The notes under the pieces were generated by a model. That model was not told where the DNA came from, did not search any database, and saw only the letters and a list, made by a program, of their open reading frames with translations. From positions 1-8,267 of the forward strand of contig JBDGPU010000163.1 of the NCBI GenBank assembly GCA_042219525.1: a stretch of 8,267 nucleotides of DNA. Reading direction: 5' to 3'. The DNA comes from JBDGPU01 sp042219525 (GTDB taxonomy: Archaea; Halobacteriota; Halobacteria; Halobacteriales; Haloferacaceae). The position numbers and the translations under genes were made by a program. This document shows positions 1 to 5,754 of this stretch, piece after piece; the first letter of the stretch is position 1, and every line of letters starts with the position of its first letter.

Positions 1-236
1 CGCGACCGCTCAGCGGCTGGGGCTTTCTGGGCATGCTGAGTGGTGTCGCTCGCGAGGACGGCCGAACTACCGACGCCCTACGCGACTGCCTCAGCGACTG
101 AGGCTTTCTGGGCATGCTGAGTGGTGTCGCCAGTGACGCGATCCAACCTCCCTCATAAGCGAGATCGGTCAGATGCTGGCGGTCTCTGGGTGTATCGAGT
201 AGTAACGCCCACAACGACTATCGACCAACCGAATAA
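1..236 (+). repeat. Left array: three tandem copies of a decayed ~80-bp (27-codon) repeat
   Basis: Three head-to-tail copies are visible, with anchor points at 40, 121 and 199 (GTGGTGTCG, GTGGTGTCG, GTAGTAACG), so the spacing is 81 and 78 bp. Copies 1 and 2 share the block GCTTTCTGGGCATGCTGAGT; copy 3 (160-228) is diverged. Because both spacings are multiples of three, all copies read in one frame. Copy 1 gives RDRSAAGAFWAC, stop, VVS. Copy 2 gives SATEAFWAC, stop, VVSPVT. Copy 3 gives RDRSDAGGLWVYRVVTP with no stop. The TGA stops lie at 37-39 and 118-120, where other copies have CGA (Arg). The same family, inverted, fills the right edge of the window. The array may extend beyond position 1. 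No start codon with a promoter is evident, so I call it a repeat and not a gene. Confidence 0.8.
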
Positions 237-293
237 CGCGAATCCCTTCGTCCGTACCGACCGTATTCACCAAAGAGAGCCTCTCGAACAGGT

Positions 294-1835
294 TCACAGT
301 CCGAGTTTCGAGACGCCGGAGAGGAAGGCCCGGTAGTAGTACGGGCTGACGAACCCCTCGATCAGCCCGGCGAGAACCAGCAGCAGGCCCACGCCGACCA
401 GTACCCAGAAGGATTCTTCGAGGGCGTCCGCGAGGTCCGAGACGGAAACTGATCCACGCCAGGTCCGCCAGGTAACGACGCCGAGCCGGAGGCCGACAGC
501 GCCAGCGACGAGGATCGCCGGGATCTCGACGACACCGTGGGGGAGGACGAACGCGACGAGCTCCAGGAGGTGCTCTTCGAGCCGGAAGTAGATCCCGAAG
601 AAGAGCCCGTTGAACCAGAGCGCGGCGGCGGCCGGAACCCCGACGACGGAGCCCGCGAGCGCCGTCCCGATGGCGACGGTCAGGTTGTTCGCCATGAACT
701 CGACGGCCGCGACCGGTGGGATCGAGCCCGCCAGCCGGGCCGTGATCGAGGCCTGGATCTGGCCGACGAAGGGGGACGCGGCGACCCAGCCCGCGGCGAA
801 GCCGACGACGAACAGCCCGGTAGCGGCGACCAGGTAGCCCGGGTTGTCGCGAGCGAACCCCTTCAGCACGCGCCAGCCGTGCCAGAGCCCGTTCCGTGCC
901 TGGTCGCGGAGGCGCGCGTCCGGCGGGGCGGGCGGGGCCGTGAGGCCGCGCCAACCCCCGAACAACCGCACCTTGAGCAGGTCGAGGACGGGCGTGATGG
1001 CCAGGAGGGTCACGAGGCCGACGACGCTCCCCGCCCCGACGGCGCTGAAGGTCGCCCCGAGAACCGTCGTGAGAAGGCCGAGAGCGACGACGACGGCGAG
1101 GTAGCCGAGCACTGCCACCGGGTTCGTGAACAGGTAGCTGAGCGCGCCCTCGACCGCGTCGACGATCCCCGCCTCGTCGACGACGGCGGCCGCCGGCGCG
1201 AAGGCGAAGACCGCCCGCGTCGCGGCCAGCACGACGCTCCATGCGAGGAACGCGAGCAGCGTCACCAGCGCGGCCAGCACGGTGATCCCCGTCGCGACGG
1301 CGACGGCGACGACGATCGTCGCAAGCAACGAAACGGCCACCCAGATCCCGATTTCCAGCAGGTACAGTCCGAGAATGGTCGTCCAGTACTCGCGGACGCC
1401 GGCAACCCCGGCCGTGAGCCCGCGGTTCTCGCGCAGGCGAGCCAGGCAGGTCGTGTACTGCCCTGCGGAGACGCCGGCGTAGGTGACCAACGCGACGAGT
1501 GCGGCCAGCAGGCCCGCAAACACGAGGGTGCCAGCGACGACTGGGTCGATCAGGGACTCGACGATCGGCCCGGCCCGCTCGATCCACTGCGAGAAGGCCT
1601 GAGGGTTCCTGTTCGGGTTCGGCGGACTGCCGAGGCCCGCCGCGGCATACCGGGCCTGAAACCGCGAGAGGGCGCCGCTCACGGTGAGATACACGTAGAC
1701 GGCGGTCCCGGCAGCGAGGACCGGCACGCGTGCGACGACCGGAACGGCCGCACCAAGCAGGTAGAATGGCAGGAGGTCCGCGGGACGATGGCGGAACGTC
1801 GCCACCGCGTCGGTGATCGCAGTCGCTAGATCCAT
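294..1835 (-). CDS. Multi-pass membrane protein with C-terminal SpoIIM (DUF95) domain
   Basis: This 513-aa protein is almost entirely hydrophobic helices. The C-terminal part, about residues 325-513, has the hallmarks of the SpoIIM/DUF95 family: the FMANN segment (380-384), WFNGLFFG (407-414), LPHGVVEIPA (431-440) and the closing LVLAGLIEGFVSP (486-498). The N-terminal ~300 residues form a separate block of six or more predicted helices, with a soluble loop near residues 60-95, that is not part of the short bacterial SpoIIM. SpoIIM in Bacillus belongs to the engulfment machinery. Archaea do not sporulate, so the role here is unknown; a membrane remodelling or transport function is only a guess. 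I chose the start at 1835 over an in-frame ATG 15 codons upstream because a TATA-like box at 1860-1867 would start the transcript at about this ATG. The gene ends 57 bp from the left repeat array. Confidence 0.88.
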   Translation of the reverse strand: MDLATAITDAVATFRHRPADLLPFYLLGAAVPVVARVPVLAAGTAVYVYLTVSGALSRFQARYAAAGLGSPPNPNRNPQAFSQWIERAGPIVESLIDPVVAGTLVFAGLLAALVALVTYAGVSAGQYTTCLARLRENRGLTAGVAGVREYWTTILGLYLLEIGIWVAVSLLATIVVAVAVATGITVLAALVTLLAFLAWSVVLAATRAVFAFAPAAAVVDEAGIVDAVEGALSYLFTNPVAVLGYLAVVVALGLLTTVLGATFSAVGAGSVVGLVTLLAITPVLDLLKVRLFGGWRGLTAPPAPPDARLRDQARNGLWHGWRVLKGFARDNPGYLVAATGLFVVGFAAGWVAASPFVGQIQASITARLAGSIPPVAAVEFMANNLTVAIGTALAGSVVGVPAAAALWFNGLFFGIYFRLEEHLLELVAFVLPHGVVEIPAILVAGAVGLRLGVVTWRTWRGSVSVSDLADALEESFWVLVGVGLLLVLAGLIEGFVSPYYYRAFLSGVSKLGL

Positions 1836-1859
1836 ACCGCCCCGTACACTGGAACCGGA

Positions 1860-1867
1860 CTTAAAAG
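1860..1867 (-). promoter_or_regulatory. TATA-like box for the SpoIIM-domain gene
   Basis: On the minus strand the sequence reads CTTTTAAG, centred about 28 bp before the ATG at 1835. That is the usual haloarchaeal distance for a leaderless transcript. It lies in the 80-bp gap after the MATE gene, so the SpoIIM-domain gene probably has its own promoter even if it is also read through from upstream. Confidence 0.6.
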
Positions 1868-1915
1868 TCGCCGGGGGCATCGTCGACGGAGAACCAGCGT
1901 CGACCCCCCGATGCG

Positions 1916-3307
1916 TCAGTCGTCGACCGCGTCAGCCTGCTCGTCCGGTGCCGTGTCGCGCTCGGCCATCATCGACGCCGCCCGGTCGGCCCAGCCCGTC
2001 GTGCGGAAGCCGTAGACGACCGTGGCCGCCATCCAGGCGTACGCGAGGAAGACCCCGACGTAGGCACCGACAGGGCCGTAGCCCAGCGTCCGGCCGACGA
2101 GCCAGGAGAACCCGAGGAAAAAGCCGAACTTCCCAGTCACGCGGCCGACGAAGGGAATCCGTGTCTCGCTGGCCCCCTGCAGCGAGCCCGACAGCGCCGA
2201 GAAGCAGACGAGGACGGCCCCGGCGAAGCCGTAGACTCGCGCGAAGGCGACGGCGTAGTCGACGGTGGCTGGATCGTCAGTGAACAGCGCGACGAGTGGC
2301 TCCGCGAAGACGACGAGGAGGAGGCCGATGGTACCGACCGTCACGACGCCGAGCCCGGCGACGGCCCAGCCGTTGAACCGGGCCTCGTCCGGGGCGCCCT
2401 CGCCGAGCGACTGGCCGACGAGGACGGAGGCGGCGACGTTGTAGCCGCGGGAGAGCGGGCCCGTCACCTGCTGGTAGACGCGGCGCCCGATCTGGAAGCC
2501 GGCGTTGACGACCTCGCCGAAGCCGAGCAGCAGCGCGTTGAACGGGAACTCCGCGAGCTCGGAGGCGAACCCCTCGGCCATCCGGGGGGCCGACACCTGG
2601 AGGAGCTGCTTCACGAGCGTGCGGCTCCGCGGGCGGGTGAAGTCGGCGTCGGTCCAGGAGCCCCAGATGGCGGCCACGAGCAGCGTGGCCGTGAGGACGT
2701 TCGCCGTCGCCGTCGCGAGCCCCACGCCGACGATCTCCAGCCGCGGCGCGCCGAAGAGGCCGAGGCCGAGGACCGCGGAGCCGGCGATGTTCACCGAGTT
2801 GGCGAGGACGTTGACGTACATTGGTGTGCGCGTATCGCCAGTTCCCTGGAGCGCCCGGGCGCCGACGAGCGCGACGTGGCGCGCAGGCGCGGTGGCGAAC
2901 ACGATCCCCAGATACAGCGAGCCGAGCCGGACCACGTCGGCGGAGGCCCCGAAGACGGCGATGGCGTACTCGCCGAGGAACGCCCCGAACGCGATGAAGG
3001 GAATTCCGGCGAGGAACCCGAGAAGGATCGCCTGGGTCACCGCCTCGTCGCGGGTGGCGATCGCGCCCGCACCGGTGTCCTGTGAGGAGAGCGCGATGGC
3101 GCCGCCGCCGAGGCCCAGCCCGATCCGGAGGGGAAACCGGGCGTAGAGGTCCGCGAGACCGATGGCAACGACCGCGGCCGGCGAGAACAGTGCGGTGATG
3201 ACGATGTCCGTCGTCCGCATCGCCGTCCGGAACGTCTGCTCGGCCATGACGGGCCACGCGAGCGCGAACACTCTCGACCAGACGCCGCGGAGCCGGGACC
3301 AGTCCAT
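1916..3307 (-). CDS. MATE family efflux transporter
   Basis: This 463-aa integral membrane protein has the two-lobed MATE architecture: about 12 hydrophobic segments in two pseudo-symmetric halves. The N-lobe opens with LAWPVMAEQ (17-24) and carries ALQGTGDTRTPM (152-163), the typical MATE loop. The C-lobe repeats the pattern with VLVGQSLGEGAPDEA (295-309) and LQGASETRIPF (376-386). Asp34 in the first helix is in the right region to be the cation-coupling acidic residue known from archaeal MATE structures, but I could not align it. MATE proteins export organic cations, drugs or metabolites in exchange for Na+ or H+, so a Na+-coupled exporter fits a halophile; the substrate cannot be read from the sequence. 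The acidic C-terminal tail (449-463) is typical of halophile proteins. Length fits the family. The gene is divergent from the cyclotransferase-like gene and lies upstream of the SpoIIM-domain gene on the same strand. Confidence 0.93.
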   Translation of the reverse strand: MDWSRLRGVWSRVFALAWPVMAEQTFRTAMRTTDIVITALFSPAAVVAIGLADLYARFPLRIGLGLGGGAIALSSQDTGAGAIATRDEAVTQAILLGFLAGIPFIAFGAFLGEYAIAVFGASADVVRLGSLYLGIVFATAPARHVALVGARALQGTGDTRTPMYVNVLANSVNIAGSAVLGLGLFGAPRLEIVGVGLATATANVLTATLLVAAIWGSWTDADFTRPRSRTLVKQLLQVSAPRMAEGFASELAEFPFNALLLGFGEVVNAGFQIGRRVYQQVTGPLSRGYNVAASVLVGQSLGEGAPDEARFNGWAVAGLGVVTVGTIGLLLVVFAEPLVALFTDDPATVDYAVAFARVYGFAGAVLVCFSALSGSLQGASETRIPFVGRVTGKFGFFLGFSWLVGRTLGYGPVGAYVGVFLAYAWMAATVVYGFRTTGWADRAASMMAERDTAPDEQADAVDD

Positions 3308-3466
3308 CGATCCGGTCGACGACCCGACGAGGCTTCAGAATGTCGAACCCGGCGGTCGCCGCCGGTGCGGGTCGGCGCCGGTGCGGGTCGGCGCCGGTGC
3401 GGGTCGGCGCCGCTGGAAGCGGCCACCGGGCGAAGCTTCAAGCGCGAACGCGCCCCACTGGCAGCC
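3308..3466. promoter_or_regulatory. Divergent intergenic promoter region (MATE / cyclotransferase-like gene)
   Basis: The 159-bp gap between two divergent genes has a weak TATA-like element for each. For the MATE gene, TTCTGAAG on the minus strand (3333-3340) is centred ~29 bp before its ATG. For the plus-strand gene, GCTTCAAG (3435-3442) is centred ~28 bp before its ATG. Between them sit three perfect copies of a 16-bp repeat, annotated separately. Neither box is a strong TTTAWA match, so expression may depend on an activator. Confidence 0.5.
3361..3408. repeat. Three perfect tandem copies of a 16-bp GC-rich repeat
   Basis: The unit GCCGGTGCGGGTCGGC occurs at 3361-3376, 3377-3392 and 3393-3408 with no mismatch, followed by four more bases of the unit (GCCG). 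It lies between the two divergent TATA-like boxes. A 16-bp period is about 1.5 helical turns, so successive copies alternate on opposite DNA faces. It may be an iterated protein-binding site or a simple replication-slippage product. Confidence 0.9.
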
Positions 3467-3955
3467 ATGGACGTGTTCGTGTACGGCACGCTGACGGACC
3501 CGGAGCAGGTCGGTCAGGTGCTCGATTCGTTCGTCTTCGTCGGCCCGGCGACGCTCTCCGGGCTCCACGCCGTCGACGGCACGTATCCCACACTGGCCCC
3601 CGGCGGACGGACGGCCGGCCGACTCCTTCGTACTGAGTCGATCGACGCGCTGGACGCCTACGAGCGCGTCGACGAGGGACTCTACACGCGCGTCTCGGTC
3701 CCGCTCGACGGCGGCGGGGACCATCCCGACGAGGCCGAAGTGTACGTCGGCGATCCGGACCGGCTGGACGTCGAAGGCGACGGCGATTGGGGCGAGAGCG
3801 GTGCTGACAACGGTGGCGACGGCGCCGCTGACCGCGAGGTCGAGCCTCCCACCGACGCCGTCGACGCCGCTGACGCCGAAGCCGGTTTCTCGGCCCGCGT
3901 CCGGGACTACGTGGCCACCGAAGACGTTTCGATCACCGTCGTTCGGGAATCCTGA
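3467..3955 (+). CDS. Gamma-glutamylcyclotransferase-like (AIG2/GGCT fold) protein
   Basis: This 162-aa soluble protein begins MDVFVYGTLTDPEQ, the signature of the gamma-glutamylcyclotransferase fold; the YGTL loop (Tyr6-Leu9) binds the substrate in this family. The segment LDAYERVDEGLYTRVSV (62-78) carries the conserved Glu, here Glu66, in the position of the catalytic acid. Members release 5-oxoproline from gamma-glutamyl amino acids, gamma-glutamyl-amines or related amides. An acidic, low-complexity insert (about 101-138, rich in D, G, A and E) separates the last core strand (EAEVYVG, 90-96) from the C-terminal helix and strand (140-160). Compact family members lack such an insert. I rejected an in-frame start 34 codons upstream because those codons translate the 16-bp DNA repeat, and because a TATA-like box lies 28 bp before this ATG. 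The substrate is unknown. Confidence 0.85.
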   Translation: MDVFVYGTLTDPEQVGQVLDSFVFVGPATLSGLHAVDGTYPTLAPGGRTAGRLLRTESIDALDAYERVDEGLYTRVSVPLDGGGDHPDEAEVYVGDPDRLDVEGDGDWGESGADNGGDGAADREVEPPTDAVDAADAEAGFSARVRDYVATEDVSITVVRES

Positions 3956-3971
3956 TCGGGCTGGCAGGACA

Positions 3972-3977
3972 TTTTTT
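3972..3977 (+). terminator. T-run terminator after the cyclotransferase-like gene
   Basis: Six consecutive T residues lie 17 bp after the stop codon in otherwise GC-rich DNA. Oligo-T tracts on the non-template strand are the usual archaeal intrinsic termination signal. No strong hairpin precedes it. Confidence 0.5.
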
Positions 3978-4040
3978 CGCCCTCGGCTGACGACAGCGTG
4001 CCATCCGTCTGACGCGCGTTCCGTCGTACTTCCGTACAGC

Positions 4041-4116
4041 GGTTATACTTTCACCTCGGGGAGCGTACTTTTTTATATTCCCACCCCCAGATATGAGTTG
4101 CACGTCACACGCGTGC
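4041..4116 (+). promoter_or_regulatory. AT-rich promoter-like island with hairpin upstream of threonine dehydratase
   Basis: The 255-bp gap 3956-4210 has no credible gene. Within it GGTTATACTTTC (4041-4052) and TTTTTTATATT (4069-4079) are strikingly AT-rich for this genome. The second is a good TATA box that would start a transcript near 4100-4105. There, GCACG (4100-4104) and CGTGC (4112-4116) can pair as a small hairpin. Such a transcript would give threonine dehydratase a ~110-nt leader, and GGAG at 4198-4201 could serve as its ribosome binding site. The T6 at 4069-4074 could instead be a second terminator. Confidence 0.4.
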
Positions 4117-4177
4117 ATTCCCCCTTCCACTTTCGTCGTTCCACCGCCGAGCGGCAGCGTCGTTGTGGCGACCGAAA

Positions 4178-4185
4178 CGCTTAGC
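4178..4185 (+). promoter_or_regulatory. Proximal TATA-like box for threonine dehydratase
   Basis: CGCTTAGC, preceded by the purine-rich GAAA, is centred ~29 bp before the ATG at 4211, the spacing expected for a leaderless haloarchaeal mRNA. The box is a mediocre match to the consensus. Confidence 0.45.
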
Positions 4186-4210
4186 CGGGTTCCGTGGGGA
4201 GTCCTGCACT

Positions 4211-5425
4211 ATGCTCTCGCTCTCCGATCTCGAGGCTGCTCGCGACCGGGTCGCGGACGTGGCCCGGCACACGCCGATGGAGTACTCGCACACGTTCTCC
4301 GACCGAACCGGGGCCGAAGTCCACCTGAAACTGGAGAACTTCCAGCGGACCGGCTCGTTCAAGATCCGCGGTGCGACGAACCGCATCGCCACGCTCTCCG
4401 AGGAGGAGAAGGAGGCGGGCGTCGTCACGGCCAGCGCCGGGAATCACGCCCAGGGCGTCGCGCTCGCGGCCACGCGCGTCGGCGTCGACTCGACGATCGT
4501 AATGCCGAAACACGCGCCCGTCTCGAAGGTGAAAGCGACCCGGAACTACGGCGGCAACGTCGTCCTCCACGGCGTCGACTACAACGAGGCGCAGGCGCAC
4601 GCCCACGACATCGAGGCCCGCGAGAACCGGACCTACGTCCACGCCTTCGACGACGAGAAGGTGATGGCGGGCCAGGGAACCATCGGGCTGGAGATCGCGG
4701 AGGACCGCCCCGACGTCGACACAGTCGTCGTCCCCATCGGCGGCGGGGGGCTCATCGCCGGGATCTCGACCGCGGTGAAGGGGAAATTCGGCGACGACGT
4801 GCGCGTGGTCGGGGTCCAGGCCGAGGGCGCCTCCTCCGCCGCGGAGTCGCTGGAGAAGGGGGAGCGCCACGAGCGAGAGAGCGTCGACACGATCGCCGAC
4901 GGGATCGCGACGCGGTCGATCGGGGCGGCGACGTTCGAGGTGATCCAGGAGCGCGTCGACGAGGTCGTCACCGTTTCCGACGAGGAGATCGCGCTCGCGC
5001 TCACGCTCCTGCTCGAACGCTCGAAGACGCTCGTCGAGGGCGCCGGCGCAGTGCCGATGGCCGCCGTCCTCACTGAAGCGTTCGACTACGACGACGGCGA
5101 CGTGATCGTCCCCGCACTCTGTGGCGGGAACATCGACCTGAACCGGATGACGACCATCGTCATGCGCGGGCTGGTGCAGATGGGTCGCTACCTGAAGATC
5201 AAGACCGTGCTGAAGGACCGCCCGGGCGAGCTGGAGACCATCGCGACCATCGTCTCCGAGCACGGCGCCAACGTCTACGCCGTCCACCACGACCGGACGG
5301 CCCGCGACGTCGCCGTCAACGCTGCCGAGCTTGAGGTGGAGATGGAGACGAACGACGAGGAGCACGCCGCCGAGATCGTCGCGACGCTCCGGGACCGCGG
5401 TTACGAGGTCGAGGTGCTGGTCTGA
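4211..5425 (+). CDS. ilvA: Threonine dehydratase (threonine ammonia-lyase) with C-terminal ACT domain
   Basis: This 404-aa PLP enzyme deaminates threonine to 2-oxobutanoate and ammonia, the entry to isoleucine synthesis, and may also deaminate serine. The fold type II signature is intact. Lys51 in GSFKIRGA forms the PLP Schiff base, SAGNHAQG (75-82) binds the substrate carboxylate, and GGGGLIAG (177-184) is the phosphate-binding glycine loop. The SGGN motif near the C-terminus is CGGN here (304-307), so Cys304 faces the pyridine nitrogen instead of Ser. Residues ~327-404 form one ACT domain (KIKTVLKDRPGELETIATIV), the short single-ACT type and not the two-ACT IlvA of E. coli; it probably senses an amino acid. 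The start at 4211 is preferred over an ATG 16 codons upstream because that extension would overlap the promoter box. A serine-specific or catabolic role cannot be excluded. Confidence 0.93.
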   Translation: MLSLSDLEAARDRVADVARHTPMEYSHTFSDRTGAEVHLKLENFQRTGSFKIRGATNRIATLSEEEKEAGVVTASAGNHAQGVALAATRVGVDSTIVMPKHAPVSKVKATRNYGGNVVLHGVDYNEAQAHAHDIEARENRTYVHAFDDEKVMAGQGTIGLEIAEDRPDVDTVVVPIGGGGLIAGISTAVKGKFGDDVRVVGVQAEGASSAAESLEKGERHERESVDTIADGIATRSIGAATFEVIQERVDEVVTVSDEEIALALTLLLERSKTLVEGAGAVPMAAVLTEAFDYDDGDVIVPALCGGNIDLNRMTTIVMRGLVQMGRYLKIKTVLKDRPGELETIATIVSEHGANVYAVHHDRTARDVAVNAAELEVEMETNDEEHAAEIVATLRDRGYEVEVLV

Positions 5426-5710
5426 TCACTCGATGAAGCCGAAGGCCTCCTGGTCGACCGCCGTCTCGACGTAATCCTGCCCGTGGCCGGTGAGCACGTA
5501 GTACTCGCCGGTCGAGTCGAGCCGTCGCACGTAGCCCTCGTTCTCGAGCCCCTCGAGCGCCGCCCGGATCGTTTCGGGAGTCGGCGGCGAGTTCATGCGG
5601 ACGTCGAGGTTCGCGACGATGCTGTCGGGCGAGACGCCGATGCCGGCCTGGTAGAGCAGGCGCAACACGGGGTCCGTCGCCTCGTTTCGCCACTCGGGTG
5701 TCTCGGCCAT
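5426..5710 (-). CDS. Small winged-helix protein, putative transcriptional regulator
   Basis: The 94-aa protein looks like a stand-alone winged helix-turn-helix domain. ATDPVLRLLYQAG (11-23) is the first helix and SPDSIVANLD (27-36) the second. TPETIRAALEGLENEGYVRRL (44-64) is a typical recognition helix running into the wing, with strand residues EYYVLTGHGQDYVE (69-82). The phrase ALEGLENEGYVRRL is characteristic of haloarchaeal PadR/ArsR-like and phage-type wHTH proteins. No ligand or metal-binding domain is present, so it probably acts alone as a DNA-binding dimer. It has no cysteines. It converges on threonine dehydratase with no spacer and lies 44 bp downstream of the 363-aa protein gene. 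A TATA-like CGTTTTCACG (minus strand, 5731-5740) ~26 bp before its ATG suggests its own leaderless promoter. The target genes are unknown. Confidence 0.8.
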   Translation of the reverse strand: MAETPEWRNEATDPVLRLLYQAGIGVSPDSIVANLDVRMNSPPTPETIRAALEGLENEGYVRRLDSTGEYYVLTGHGQDYVETAVDQEAFGFIE

Positions 5711-5730
5711 ACGCGATCCACCCCGGACAG

Positions 5731-5740
5731 CGTGAAAACG
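5731..5740 (-). promoter_or_regulatory. TATA-like box for the winged-helix gene
   Basis: CGTTTTCACG on the minus strand is centred ~26 bp before the ATG at 5710, in the 44-bp gap after the upstream gene. It fits the leaderless spacing seen for other genes in this window but is a weak match to the consensus. Confidence 0.4.
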
Positions 5741-5754
5741 AGTACGGCCGCCCC

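Noticed and set aside
537..1829. A 430-codon plus-strand open frame opposite the SpoIIM-domain gene
   Set aside because: It is the antisense shadow of a real membrane protein. High GC leaves long open frames on the opposite strand. Its product is charged low-complexity sequence with no fold, and the minus-strand frame has clear family motifs and a promoter.
3365..3466. Longer N-terminus for the cyclotransferase-like protein
   Set aside because: The extra 34 codons translate the 16-bp DNA repeat into an Arg/Gly-rich stretch, and they include the promoter box. The fold begins exactly at MDVFVYGTL.
3933..4130. A 65-codon minus-strand frame in the gap before threonine dehydratase
   Set aside because: It is basic and Cys-containing, without the acidic composition of neighbours. 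It has no family likeness and overlaps the 3' end of the cyclotransferase-like gene, so I treated the gap as noncoding.
4093..5076. A 327-codon plus-strand frame overlapping threonine dehydratase
   Set aside because: It is Arg-rich and patternless, unlike acidic haloarchaeal proteins. The overlapping frame carries every PLP and ACT motif.
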